Shown here one piece after another: positions 36,560-46,700 of a stretch of 64,000 nt of DNA (its first letter is position 1; each line of letters starts with the position of its first letter). Origin of the DNA: Chryseobacterium sp. (GTDB lineage Bacteria; Bacteroidota; Bacteroidia; Flavobacteriales; Weeksellaceae). Position numbers and translations under genes: made by a program. The stretch covers positions 1,550,001 through 1,614,000 of the forward strand of contig NZ_CP044507.1 of assembly GCF_008831505.1 (NCBI RefSeq), written 5' to 3'. Under the pieces are notes generated by a model. The model did no database searches. It was not told the DNA's origin and saw nothing but the letters and a program-made list of their open reading frames with translations.

Positions 36560-36590
36560 CAAAAATAAGGTTTCCGGGAGGAATGGCAAA
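36560..36590 (-). promoter_or_regulatory. Promoter of the YceI gene
   Basis: Minus strand TTTG (36587-36590), 19-bp spacer, TATTTTTG (36560-36567): a full match to the TTTG / TAnnTTTG promoter, 31 bp before the start codon. Confidence 0.75.
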
Positions 36591-36599
36591 TGTCACCAG

Positions 36600-37435
36600 A
36601 TGTCAAATGTCAGATGTCAGATGTCAGATTTCAGAGCCAAGAGCCAGGAGTCAGGAACCAAGAAGCTGGATTTGGAATTTTGAATTATGAATCTTGGATT
36701 TTTCTCCTGTGTACGCTGTAAGTTCTCTGTGTACTCTGTGGTTAAATAAGAGTGAAGATATTGAATTTTGAATTTTGGATTTTGAATTTTTACAGGGCAG
36801 ATTTCAGAGCCAAGAATGAAGAATCAAGAAGCTGGATTTGGAATTTTGAATTATGAATCTTGGATTTTCTCTGTGTACGCTGTAAGTTCTCTGTGTACTC
36901 TGTGGTTAAATAAGAGTGAAGATATTGAATTTTGAATTTTGGATTTTGAATTTTTACAGGGGCAGATTTCAGAGCCAAGAATGAAGAATCAAGAAGCTGG
37001 ATTTGGAATTTTGAATTATGAATCTTGGATTTTCTCTGTGTACGCTGTAAGTTCTCTGTGTGCTCTGTGGTTAAATAAGAGAGTAGATTTTGGATTTTGA
37101 ATTTTTGCAGGGGCAGATTTCAGAGCCAAGAATGAAGAATCAAGAGCCAGTCACCACCAACCACTCACCACCAACCACACCAATCACCAATCACCAATCA
37201 CTGCATTTCATATTCACACAGGTGCCAGAGGAAACAGATATGAGCTAAGGTTGAGGTTGAGGTTAAGGCTGAGGGTTAGACTGGAGGGTTAGAAGGTGAG
37301 AAGGGTCAGTACAGGGTTGAGGCAAAAATCGCTTGTAGCGTATAACTTATAGCATATTGCCGATGGCTGATGGCCAACAACCAATGACCAACCACCAGTC
37401 ACCACCAACCAATCACCAATCACCAGCCACTACCC
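36600..37435. repeat. Repeat-rich intergenic region with four ~165-bp tandem units
   Basis: Units start at about 36625, 36798, 36963 and 37114 with the same opening CAGATTTCAGAGCCAAGA; their lengths shrink from 173 to 165 to 151 bp and the last is cut after about 35 bp. Each holds GAATTTTGAATT-type 7-mers and a CTCTGTG...CTCTGTGG stretch. Left of them are ATGTCAG heptamers; to the right are CACCAAT heptamers, a GGTTGAGG stretch and more CACCAAT units. Short frames inside are products of the repetition. No gene, terminator or tRNA is recognised in these 0.8 kb. Confidence 0.85.
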
Positions 37436-37461
37436 CCGTCATCCGTCTCACCTGAAATAAA

Positions 37462-37469
37462 TATCTTTG
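37462..37469 (+). promoter_or_regulatory. -7 box of the M49 peptidase gene (TATCTTTG)
   Basis: TATCTTTG matches TAnnTTTG and ends 15 bp before the chosen ATG at 37485, which would give a very short leader. It also contains the TTG at 37467, an alternative start that is therefore unlikely. No -33 TTTG at the usual distance. Confidence 0.55.
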
Positions 37470-37484
37470 TTAAAATTATTCAAG

Positions 37485-39524
37485 ATGAACAGAACCAAAA
37501 TTACGCTGCTCGCGCTGGCATCCATGCTTGTACTTTCGTGTACGTCACAGAAGAATGTCACCGCGGAAACAGCTCCTCAGGAACAGAGTACACCCAAGGG
37601 CCAAAACAGAATTGACCGATTTGCGGACATTGAAGTTCTGCGCTACGACGTGCCGGGATGGAATGACCTTACTTTAAAGGAAAAGGAATATGTGTACTAT
37701 CTGAGCCAGGCGGGCTATGCAGGGCGGGATATTATCTGGGACCAGAACTATAAAAATAACCTGACAATCCGCCGGGCGCTGGAAAATATTTATCAGAATT
37801 ACAAAGGTGATAAAACCACGCAGGACTGGCAGAATTTTGAGATTTACCTAAAACGTATCTGGTTTGCCAACGGTATCCACCACCACTACTCCAATGACAA
37901 GATGAAGCCGGCATTCTCCCGCGCCTATCTGGACCAGCTATTAAAAGAGACCAGTACAAAGCTGAACACCGCGGTGGCTGACGTACTCTTTAACGAAAAA
38001 GACAGCAAGAAAGTAAACCTTGATCTGAGTAAGGGACTTGTAGAAGGTTCAGCGGTTAATTTTTATGGTGAAGGCATCACCGCTGATGAAGCAGAACGTT
38101 TTTATGCCAACATGAAAAGCCCGGATCCGAAACGTGCGCTTTCAACAGGGCTTAATTCAAAACTCGTTAAAGAAAACGGTAAGCTGAGAGAGAAAGTCTG
38201 GAAAAGCGGCGGCATGTACGGTTCAGCCATCGATCAGATTACCTACTGGCTTGAAAAAGCAAAAGGCGCCGCCGAAAACCAAAAGCAGGCAAATGCGCTG
38301 GCCTTACTCATTAAATATTACAAAAGCGGCGACTTAAAAACCTGGGACGACTACAACGTAGCCTGGGTGGATGCCACTGAAGGCAATATCGATTATATTA
38401 ACGGCTTCATTGAGGTGTACAGCGATCCGCTTGGCCATAAAGGCACGTATGAAAGTATTGTGCAGATCAAAGATTTTGATATGTCCAAAAAGATGGAAGT
38501 CCTTTCAAAACAGGCGCAGTGGTTTGAAGACAACTCGCCGCTCATGCCTCAACACAAAAAGAAAAATGTGGTGGGGGTAAGCTATAAAACCGTCATTGTG
38601 GCCTCGGAATCCGGTGACGCTTCACCCAGCACGCCAATTGGTGTGAACCTCCCGAATGCCGACTGGATCCGCGCTGAACACGGATCAAAATCCGTTTCAC
38701 TGGGAAATATCATTGATGCGTATGATAAAGCAGCCGGTTCCAGACGTCTGAAGGAATTCGTGAATGATGATGAAGAACTGCAGCTGGCGCAGAAGTACGG
38801 CGAACTTTCCAGCAAACTCCACACCGCCCTGCACGAGGTGGTGGGCCACGCCTCTGGTCAGCTCAATCCGGGTGTAGGCACGCCTAAAGAGACACTGAAA
38901 AGCTACGCATCAACACTGGAAGAAGGCCGTGCTGACCTTGTAGGACTCTACTTCCTTTACAATCCAAAACTTCAGGAACTCGGACTGACCGACGACTGGA
39001 AAGGTGTAGGAAAAGCTGCTTACGACAATTATATCCGCAACGGACTTATGATGCAACTGGTACGTCTGGAACCGGGAGCTGATATTGAAGAATCGCATAT
39101 GCGGAACCGCCAGTGGGTAAGCGCGTGGGTATTTGAGAAAGGAAAAAAGGACAATGTGATTGAAAAAATTACACGAAACGGCAAAACCTATTTTAATATA
39201 ACCGACTACGATAAACTGCACGACCTGTTCGGCGAGTTGCTGCGTGAGACACAGCGCATTAAATCGGAAGGCGATTACAATGCCGCCCAGAAGCTTGTTG
39301 AAAATTACGGTGTGAAAGTGGATCAGGCTATTCATAAAGAAGTGCTGGCACGCAACGCACAGTTTAACGAAGCACCGTACCGCGGATTTGTGAATCCTTA
39401 TATTACACCAATAAAAAACAGTGCCGGAAAGGTAACTGATTATGTTTTGAAGTACCCGCAATCCTTTGCGGAGCAGATGCTGCGCTACTCTAAGGAGTAC
39501 AGTTTCCTGCCGGATCAGAATTAA
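37485..39524 (+). CDS. M49-family dipeptidyl peptidase III-like lipoprotein
   Basis: 679 aa. Lipobox LVLSC (Cys19) after a hydrophobic signal, so anchored in the outer membrane or inner membrane. The M49 zinc site is present: HEVVGH (the six-residue HExxGH form) with HASGQLNPG after it, and the second ligand motif EEGRAD about 45 residues later. DPP III-type enzymes remove dipeptides from oligopeptide N-termini; bacterial lipoprotein members probably serve peptide feeding. The gene is preceded by the repeat-rich gap and followed by a terminator. Confidence 0.88.
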   Translation: MNRTKITLLALASMLVLSCTSQKNVTAETAPQEQSTPKGQNRIDRFADIEVLRYDVPGWNDLTLKEKEYVYYLSQAGYAGRDIIWDQNYKNNLTIRRALENIYQNYKGDKTTQDWQNFEIYLKRIWFANGIHHHYSNDKMKPAFSRAYLDQLLKETSTKLNTAVADVLFNEKDSKKVNLDLSKGLVEGSAVNFYGEGITADEAERFYANMKSPDPKRALSTGLNSKLVKENGKLREKVWKSGGMYGSAIDQITYWLEKAKGAAENQKQANALALLIKYYKSGDLKTWDDYNVAWVDATEGNIDYINGFIEVYSDPLGHKGTYESIVQIKDFDMSKKMEVLSKQAQWFEDNSPLMPQHKKKNVVGVSYKTVIVASESGDASPSTPIGVNLPNADWIRAEHGSKSVSLGNIIDAYDKAAGSRRLKEFVNDDEELQLAQKYGELSSKLHTALHEVVGHASGQLNPGVGTPKETLKSYASTLEEGRADLVGLYFLYNPKLQELGLTDDWKGVGKAAYDNYIRNGLMMQLVRLEPGADIEESHMRNRQWVSAWVFEKGKKDNVIEKITRNGKTYFNITDYDKLHDLFGELLRETQRIKSEGDYNAAQKLVENYGVKVDQAIHKEVLARNAQFNEAPYRGFVNPYITPIKNSAGKVTDYVLKYPQSFAEQMLRYSKEYSFLPDQN

Positions 39525-39588
39525 ATTGAGCGTACGGGCACGCCCGTTTGACTTTTGAAAGTCAGACAGCGGTACACTCGCCAACAGC

Positions 39589-39622
39589 AAACCGCTTCAT
39601 CTTGTGATGGAGCGGTTTTTTT
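39589..39622 (+). terminator. Intrinsic terminator of the M49 peptidase gene
   Basis: AAACCGCTTCATC (39589-39601) pairs with GATGGAGCGGTTT (39606-39618, one G-T) followed by T-rich sequence. Confidence 0.85.
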
Positions 39623-39737
39623 GTTAATCAAACGCAGGTAAGGTCTTGAAAATTTTCGTTTGATAAATTAAGGGTATACAATTTGAGCCTTTAAGGTGAA
39701 TTTCAATCTCATTTAATGCTTTCTTAAATTATGTCAG

Positions 39738-40265
39738 ATGGCACAACGCATTTCTAAGGCCCATTTTCAACAATACGACGCTGTTCATCTGGCGAAGTCG
39801 CTTTTAGGAAAAACGCTGGTCCGTAAATTCCCTGACGGACGGGAGCTGCGTGCGATCATTACGGAAACAGAAGCCTATGCCGGCAGCGATGATCTGGCGA
39901 GCCATGCCAGCAAGGGCCGGACTCCACGCACCGAAATTATGTTTGGCGACGGTGGGTATGTGTATGTTTACCTTATTTATGGACGCTATTGGCTGCTGAA
40001 CATCGTTACCGGCAAAGCCGGGCAGCCTGAGGCCGTGCTGATCCGGGGGCTGAATACCGTAAGCGGACCGGGACGGATTGGCAACCTTCTGGAACTTGAT
40101 AAAAGCTTTTACGGCGAAGATCTTGAAACATCGGAACGGCTGTGGATTGAAGATACTGTAAAGGCAGGATGTGTGAGCACGGGTCCCCGTATCGGGGTAG
40201 ATTATGCCGGTGAGATCTGGAAGAATATGCCGTGGCGGTTTGCGCTGGAGCCGGGAATTAGCTGA
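39738..40265 (+). CDS. 3-methyladenine DNA glycosylase (AAG/MPG type)
   Basis: 175 aa, a little shorter than the usual 190-200. Family features: LAKSLLGKTLVRK, the catalytic Glu in ITETEAYAGSDDLASHAS, GGYVYVYLIYGRYWLLNIVTG, and VLIRGL with SGPGRIGNLLELD. The enzyme excises alkylated and deaminated purines from DNA. The 6-bp gap to the convergent WG-repeat gene leaves no room for a terminator. Confidence 0.92.
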   Translation: MAQRISKAHFQQYDAVHLAKSLLGKTLVRKFPDGRELRAIITETEAYAGSDDLASHASKGRTPRTEIMFGDGGYVYVYLIYGRYWLLNIVTGKAGQPEAVLIRGLNTVSGPGRIGNLLELDKSFYGEDLETSERLWIEDTVKAGCVSTGPRIGVDYAGEIWKNMPWRFALEPGIS

Positions 40266-40270
40266 GGTGA

Positions 40271-41185
40271 TTAATATGGCCAGGTGCCTTTGCCCCAAAT
40301 GAGTTCATGACAGCTTTTGTGGAAAGTATCAATCCACTCCTCCTCTTTTATAGGTGGATCGAACCGTATTCGGTTACCTTCCATATCGGCTACAAAACTA
40401 AGGTAGTCAACGTCTGCAGCAGGATTTTCAAAGTGATTCAAAGAGATTTTTGCACGCCCGCTGGCGGGATTGAATACCTGTATGGGTGAATCAGATATAA
40501 AGGGATAAATCACTTTTCCGTCCCTGTTGATGATGCCATACTTTATTTTCTGGTACCGGTGTCCTACATCCTTATAATTTTCAGAACTGTAACTCCCCAG
40601 AGAATCTATTTTATCTTTATCAAAATAAATCTCAAGCGCCTTTCCAACGGAAAAATTACCATCCAGAAGATGAAGATAATCCCATTTAAAATTCATTACC
40701 GTATTTTGCCCGTAATCAACCACTCCGAAGTACTCGCCTAATCGGACAGCAATGTGATGATCATTAAAGCCAGTAATAATATCATATACGAAAGGCAGTA
40801 TTTCGTTTTGCCTTAAATCCATTAAACCCCATTTCCCGTTTAGGGATGCCGCCAAAACAGGATCACTTTTGTCAAAATCTCCGAACACTGTATCATAAAT
40901 AAAAGGTATTACCGCATTATTATCACGGTCAAAAATACCATATTTCCCATTTTTGATCGCCCTGCAAACACCGTTTTGGAAGTGCGGATAAAAAGTCAGA
41001 TCATATTCATCCGGAATAACGAGATATCCATCGCGGTTGACGAAGCCCCAGCCACTATCGGTACTCACCCAGCCGTAGCCTTCCTCATCAAAATCGGTTA
41101 CCTTGTCCCATTCTGTGTGATGTGGCACCTCATCGCCTGGGCTTGAGAAATCATTGACTTCCCAAGGATATATTTTTTTCATCAT
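40271..41185 (-). CDS. WG-repeat protein
   Basis: 304 aa, no signal peptide. About six WG repeats of the pattern GxWGfxdxxgxxxiPfxYD, for example GWGFVNRDGYLVIPDEYD, GKYGIFDRDNNAVIPFIYD and GKWGLMDLRQNEILPFVYD; the later ones are more degenerate. The repeats fold as beta hairpins and are thought to mediate binding. No catalytic domain is fused, so this is a pure repeat protein of unknown role. Confidence 0.88.
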   Translation of the reverse strand: MMKKIYPWEVNDFSSPGDEVPHHTEWDKVTDFDEEGYGWVSTDSGWGFVNRDGYLVIPDEYDLTFYPHFQNGVCRAIKNGKYGIFDRDNNAVIPFIYDTVFGDFDKSDPVLAASLNGKWGLMDLRQNEILPFVYDIITGFNDHHIAVRLGEYFGVVDYGQNTVMNFKWDYLHLLDGNFSVGKALEIYFDKDKIDSLGSYSSENYKDVGHRYQKIKYGIINRDGKVIYPFISDSPIQVFNPASGRAKISLNHFENPAADVDYLSFVADMEGNRIRFDPPIKEEEWIDTFHKSCHELIWGKGTWPY

Positions 41186-41241
41186 TTGAATTATCTTTAA
41201 AAATGGATTAAACTATAAATCTTTACTCATCGTGAGGATGA

Positions 41242-42174
41242 TTACTCATAAAACGCAAGCATCTCCTGAATTTCTTTTTTAACCTCATTACGAAAAGTGG
41301 CAGGGCTTATTACGCAAACGCGGTTGCCGTAGGACAGGATTTCCTGTTTGAAATCGTAGGTGGGATACAGCTTGAGACGGATGCGGAGTTCGGTGTCATC
41401 GTCTTGAATAATTTCCTGCGAATGATGCAGCGGCAAAGACTTGATGTACTGACCCTGATGGGCATCAAAACTCAGTACAATTTCCTCCAGTTTATGATCA
41501 TTTGGCGAAATAATGCCAAAAAGATTGCTGTATTCCTCCTTTACGTCAAAATCTGTCCTTTGGAAAGTGGTTTTCTTTATCTCAAGAGCGGAGATACGGT
41601 CCAAGCCATAGGCCTTAACTATGCCATCAGGTTGCGCTGAATCATTTTTGTCGGAGTCGCGGGCCAGCAGATACCAGCGGTAACGGAATTCCTTAAGCGC
41701 GTAAGGTTCCAGCACCCTGTCTTTTCCCTCCGATTCAGAAAAACTCTGATAGCGCAGGCTGATCAGCCGCCGGTTCATAATGGCGTGCACCAGGCCATGA
41801 AGGTGCTGCAGACCCCTGGACTTCCGGTCCTCAAAAAACATAATGTCGCTGCGGTCACGGGTCTCGCGGTACGCCTGCACCAGCAGCAGATTATCGAAAA
41901 CACTGTCCTGCGACTGCTCCAGTTCCTCCTCGCTGATAACGTATTTATCGTATTTACGCGAATACGAAATCTCAAATCCCATAATTTCAGAAATGGCTTT
42001 CTTATCGCGCTCAAAGGTTTTTTTGCTGAACCTCAGTTCCGAACCCAGGTCCTTGGAGGCAAACTGTTTTTCCAGGTATTTTTCAATTTCGTCGTAGGAA
42101 GCACCATTTTCCTTACGCTCCCTGAGCAGGACTTCAATCAGTTTAAGTCTCAGGATCTGTTCATTCTTTGCCAT
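41242..42174 (-). CDS. WYL-domain transcriptional regulator (left flank)
   Basis: 310 aa. N-terminal winged helix-turn-helix-like region (5-75, LRLKLIEVLLRERKENGASYDEIEKYL and a FSKKTFERDKKAIS recognition part), then a WYL domain with LEPYALKEFRYRWYLLARD (the WYL motif is in RWYLL) and a WCX extension (FDVKEEYSNLFGII). The domain is thought to sense nucleic-acid ligands and often controls defence islands. It lies at one end of the restriction island and is a paralogue of the regulator at 55226-56179. Confidence 0.88.
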   Translation of the reverse strand: MAKNEQILRLKLIEVLLRERKENGASYDEIEKYLEKQFASKDLGSELRFSKKTFERDKKAISEIMGFEISYSRKYDKYVISEEELEQSQDSVFDNLLLVQAYRETRDRSDIMFFEDRKSRGLQHLHGLVHAIMNRRLISLRYQSFSESEGKDRVLEPYALKEFRYRWYLLARDSDKNDSAQPDGIVKAYGLDRISALEIKKTTFQRTDFDVKEEYSNLFGIISPNDHKLEEIVLSFDAHQGQYIKSLPLHHSQEIIQDDDTELRIRLKLYPTYDFKQEILSYGNRVCVISPATFRNEVKKEIQEMLAFYE

Positions 42175-42385
42175 AATCTGTGTTTATTAAGCGGTAAATA
42201 TACAGAAGTAAAACGCCATTTTACGACGGTTAACTTTATACTTTTGCCTTTTGTTTTTACTTTTGCCTTTGTTCTGGCTATACGCACTATGCTTTAAACT
42301 CTGTGAATTCCAACTGGGAATGATCTCTGCCGACAGCGGCGGATGCCTATTTGCCTTTTTCTTTTCACTTGTACCTTCTAACTAA

Positions 42386-42592
42386 CTACAGAGCTGCAAC
42401 CAGAACTGAAGTAACCAACAGTATAAAACCAACCGGAATGGCAATCAGCAGACACTTATAAAAAGTCCTCAATATCTTTTCGCCAACTGAATACTCCCGC
42501 GCGCATGTAAGTTCGTCCTCAGGCACCTTCTCAAAGAAATGTGAAATCAGTTTGTTCATTCTGTTTTTTTTTGTAAAAGTAGATTCAGACAA
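42386..42592 (-). CDS. Small membrane protein, function unknown
   Basis: 68 aa. A polar N-terminal half (KLISHFFEKVPEDELTCA) and one membrane helix at the C-terminus (CLLIAIPVGFILLVTSVLVA). Family not recognised. The gap on its left (42175-42385) carries two TACTTTTGCCTTT-like units but no gene. Confidence 0.5.
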   Translation of the reverse strand: MSESTFTKKNRMNKLISHFFEKVPEDELTCAREYSVGEKILRTFYKCLLIAIPVGFILLVTSVLVAAL

Positions 42593-42737
42593 CGCCTGGA
42601 GAGGACGGTTTTAAACATTATTTAACAGACTTCGCTTGGTTTGCTGCCTGGTGGTTTTTCAAGAAATTACTGAAATGCACACCCCGCAATACCGTGACGC
42701 TGATTAGCAGCTGTGCCCATAATACCTTTCTAAAATA

Positions 42738-42770
42738 AACCTTGTCAGGGTTCGAAACCCTGACAAGGTT
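42738..42770. repeat. Perfect 15-bp-arm palindrome
   Basis: AACCTTGTCAGGGTT and AACCCTGACAAGGTT flank a 3-base centre (CGA). The palindrome has no T-run, so it is not a plain terminator. The core CTTGTCAGGGTT matches a palindrome that I recall as dispersed in Bacteroidota genomes, possibly REP-like; only one copy is in this window. Confidence 0.75.
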
Positions 42771-42818
42771 AAGTCGGCTGGGACAAGAAAAGAAATCACC
42801 TCCCGTTGGCAGATATCA

Positions 42819-43157
42819 TTACAGCGTTCTGTGATTAACCTCCTTTATCTTACTTTCCAGCGTATAGGCGAAAAACTTTAACAGCCGGTCTTTTGGGGTT
42901 TTCCGAACAAACCCGATCAAATAACAAGCGAGTTCAGTAAGGTCCTTTGCCGGCATTTCCTGCGAGTACCTGAATTTATAGAATTGCTGCAGGAAAGATT
43001 CAGTCAACGCAGGTGCATCTTCACTTTCTGTCCATATTGCTTCAAGCATAGCTTCTTCCTGGTTACGGGGGTAAAGATTGTCCTGGTTATCCAGATAGGA
43101 CTCGAGTGATTCCGGGATATCATGTTGAGTTTGATTTGCCTTAAGTGTTCGCCTCAT
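42819..43157 (-). CDS. Hypothetical protein after the restriction operon
   Basis: 112 aa, acidic N-terminal half (NQEEAMLEAIWTESEDAPAL), helical C-terminal half (LACYLIGFVRKTPKDRLLKFF). No signal or membrane segment. Not recognised. It follows the coiled-coil protein gene by 14 bp and is probably cotranscribed with it. Confidence 0.55.
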   Translation of the reverse strand: MRRTLKANQTQHDIPESLESYLDNQDNLYPRNQEEAMLEAIWTESEDAPALTESFLQQFYKFRYSQEMPAKDLTELACYLIGFVRKTPKDRLLKFFAYTLESKIKEVNHRTL

Positions 43158-43171
43158 AATTCTTTAAACTT

Positions 43172-43615
43172 TTAACGGACTTCATCTCCATCATAATTAA
43201 GTCGGGTGCTAAATTTCTGCTGAATTGCCACCAATTCAAAGTAGTTCTCACGGCCTTTTCTTCGGGACAGTTCCTTCATTTCGGAATCAACTAACACGTT
43301 AATCCCGTCCAGTAGACGCTGAAAAACATCGCTGTTAAAGAAATCCGGTTTGGTCTTGGGGAAAATAAACTCACTTAGCTCACCGAAGACAGATTCAACA
43401 TTCAATTCTGCCTCAAGTTCCCGATTCCTGTCTTCCAAATTCTTTATGTCTACCCCAAATTGATCTAACACCAAGGTCAGAGATTTCATCAGATGATAAT
43501 TCTGATCAGCTACTGCCTTCTGCTTCCTGCGTTCCAGGTCGTTGAGGATAAGAAGTGAATTCAGCAGTGCGGCTCTGGTTTCAAAAAGTTGAGAATTAAC
43601 CATCTTTGTTTTCAT
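43172..43615 (-). CDS. Hypothetical coiled-coil protein
   Basis: 147 aa, predicted helical throughout; a leucine-rich coiled-coil runs over about 15-75 (LLNSLLILNDLERRKQKA and IKNLEDRNRELEAELN). No known domain recognised. First gene of a two-gene unit at the 3' end of the restriction island, with a symmetric element in front of it (43663-43694). Confidence 0.6.
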   Translation of the reverse strand: MKTKMVNSQLFETRAALLNSLLILNDLERRKQKAVADQNYHLMKSLTLVLDQFGVDIKNLEDRNRELEAELNVESVFGELSEFIFPKTKPDFFNSDVFQRLLDGINVLVDSEMKELSRRKGRENYFELVAIQQKFSTRLNYDGDEVR

Positions 43616-43662
43616 GATTTGTGTTTTGCAAAGATGAGATAGTTGAGGGACAAAGTATGGCG

Positions 43663-43694
43663 GTTAAGAAATTATCTTAACTTACCAGTTAAGA
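43663..43694. promoter_or_regulatory. Three GTTAAGA half-sites, candidate operator
   Basis: GTTAAGA (43663-43669) and its inverse TCTTAAC (43675-43681) form a 7-bp-arm inverted repeat with a 5-base centre; a third GTTAAGA follows at 43688-43694. The group sits between the end of hsdR and the coiled-coil gene, upstream of the latter. No regulator is assigned. Confidence 0.5.
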
Positions 43695-43742
43695 CCTTAT
43701 CTATAAGGACAAGCGAAGGCAGGTTAGATTATATTCTACTTC

Positions 43743-46700
43743 CTAAGCAAAACTATACGTGTAAAGATGCTGATACACCGCAACAGTCTTCATGCTCACT
43801 TCTTCATCGGTATATTTTTCCTCGGGTAGCCAGAGAAGCTGATCGTAGATGATGGTCTTCACACCGGCTTTCAGTTCACGGCTTTCCTTCCAGTTGGGAA
43901 TATTCAGTTTCTCGCGCTGCAGTAGTTCCAGGGTTTCCTTAGCAACTTTTTTCACCTGTTCGCGCTCTTTCAGATTGAGTTCTTTATTCTGAATCAGAAG
44001 ATCGAAGATCGAAAGGGTTTGTTGGTCCAAGTTTTCTGAGTAGGCTCTTCTCTCCTCCGCCGACAGTTCTTTTACAAACGCCGTCAGCTGCTCAAAACTG
44101 CGGATCAGTTCTGTTTCACTCTTACCGTTGTTATAAGCCTCAACAATTTCCCGGTACCGCTCATAGAAATCCAGACGCAACGGGTTTTCCTGAAGCATCT
44201 GTTCGAGTTTCTGTTCTACGGCCGTATTCAGATCGTACACCAATTCATTCTTTCTGGCTACCTTTTCAAATGCTTTCCGCAGGGCATCCATGTCGAATTT
44301 TGACAGATCTATTTCAACGTTTACGGGTTCAGCCACATGATCCACCTGCACATGCTCGTCTACCACCGCTTGCAGCCGCATAATGATTTCCGTGACATCA
44401 GCAGACTTTACTTTCTGATTTAGTTTACTGTACAGCGCGTCAACCGCATTGTACTGTTTTGTAAACTGCTTCGCCTGCTTTTCGGGAAAGAGGGCTTTGT
44501 ATTTCCTGAACACATTTCTGGCAGAGATTTCAAACTTGGCGCGGGTTTCTTCATTACGGCACACCGCATTCGCTCCTTTGTTAATCGCTGCAATTTTCTG
44601 CATTGGGGTAGCATCCATCAGTTCTTTAAGATCAAAATCCAGTTCCTGCAGCATGGCGGTTACCTCTGCAATTGCCGACTTCACCTCTCCGGCCATGGCT
44701 TCCAACTGTTCAAAAGGCTTATCATCATATTTGCCGCCTCCCTTCTTTCCGCTGTCACCTTCACCATAAACCGCATAGGCTTTTTCGAGCTGCCGGTACA
44801 CATTACCATAATCTACGATAAGTCCATTTTCCTTTTCGTCATCATACACACGGTTGGCACGCGCAATTGTCTGCATCAGCGTATGCCCTTTTATGGGTTT
44901 GTCCAGATACACGGTCGAGACACAGGGCGCATCAAAACCGGTAATCCACATGGCGCAGACAATCGCAAGGCGGAAAGGATGGTCTTCGTCCTTGAATTCC
45001 TTCTCCAGATTTCTTTCCACCATCTTTCGGCGGTGACTTTCAATATCCAGATTCATCGTCCTGAATTTATCCACTTCATTCTGTTCCTGACTCACCACCA
45101 CGCAAACCTCAGTTGAAGCAGCGATACTGTATTTGCGGCGAAGTTCCTGCTCTTCCTGCGGATCTTTTGACAAGGCAATCTGCTGGTCGAGCTCGGCCAG
45201 ATACTCCGGCCAGTATTCCATCACATACTGGTACATCCGTACGGCTGTAGGTTTATCCAGCGCGACATACATCGCCTTTCCCTGATAGCCTCTTTCATTG
45301 AAATGCCACACGAGGTCTTTCGCTATTTTACGGAGTCTGGGCTCCGCGGTTAAGATGGGATATTCCTTTTTAAACAGAAAGGCCAGTTTTTTTTTCTGGT
45401 CTTCGTCCAGATTCTCGTTTTCGAAAACTTCCGCCATCTGCTCGTTCAGGGCCGGATTTTCAAGCTTCAGCTTCTCGCCTCTGTTCAGGTATTTTAAAGG
45501 AAGCGTAGCTTCATCTTCAATGGCTCTTTTGAAATCGTAGACGGATACATATTCACCGAAAATATTCTTCGTCACCTCTTCTTCATCCTTAATAATAGGT
45601 GTTCCTGTGAAACCAAGGTAGGAAGCATTCGGAAGTCCGTAGAAGCGCATATTCCTCGCATACTTTCCGCCCTGGGTACGGTGTGCCTCATCGGAGATGA
45701 CGATAATATTCCTGCGATCGGTAATCAGCGGATATTCTGTTTCTAACGCAGGATCGATTGAGAATTTATGGATAAGGGAAAACACATAGCGGTGATTCTC
45801 GCTCAGCAGTTCCCGCAGATGCTCGCGCCCCGAAATGCCTTTCTTCTTTCCGGCAATGATGTTTTTGTTGTGCACCACTCCCACACCGGAGAAAGTATCA
45901 TAGGCCTGATTCTCCAGCTCGGTACGGTCCACCACAATGAGGAAGGTATAGGCGCCGCCAAACTTGCGGTGGATCTTTTCGCAGAGGAATACCATCGAAT
46001 AGGTTTTACCCGACCCCTGCGTGTGCCAGTAAACACCAAGTTTACCTTCCAGGTCTTCAATGTTCTGCACATTTTCCAACACACGGTTTACGCCGATAAA
46101 CTGGTGGTTTTTGGCCATCAGTTTTACGATGCTTCCGCTGCTATCATCAAACAGGAGGAAGTTTTCGAAAATGTCCATGAGATTTTCCGGCGCGCAGGTA
46201 CCGCGGAGCAGCGTATCCAGACTTACTATGCCTTCTTCCTCTTCCGTAATCCTTTTCCAGTCCAGAAAGTATTTGTAAGGGCTTGTGATGGTTCCTACTT
46301 TGGCGTCGGTACCGTTGGAAAGAATGATAAATGCATTGTGATAGAAAATATGCGGAATGGTGTCTTTATAATCCTTCAGATTGTCCTCATACGCTGAACG
46401 CAGATCCACGGCGTGCGCTTTAAGTTCAAAGAAAACCAATGGAATCCCGTTTACAAATCCTATCACATCCGGGCGGCGGTTGTGCAGTTCACCCGACACT
46501 TCCAGCTGGCGCACGGCCAGAAACTCATTGTTGCGGTAATCCCTGAAATCAAAAACTTTAAGAATTTTCTTCTGTGACTTACCCTCTTCAGTGATGAACG
46601 AAACTTCAACGCCATTTTTAAGCAGGAGTGCTTTGGCTTTGTTCTGCTGCGCGGTGGTTTTCCCCGATTCCTTCTGTACGATTTTCTCAATAGCACGCGA

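Noticed and set aside
36790-36978. Open frame within the repeat-rich gap
   Set aside because: It consists of the repeat units, with low-complexity Lys/Asn/Gln/Phe content, and equivalents shift in the other units.
38910-39590. Long minus-strand frame opposite the M49 peptidase
   Set aside because: Antisense to conserved zinc-site coding sequence, with no recognisable domain.
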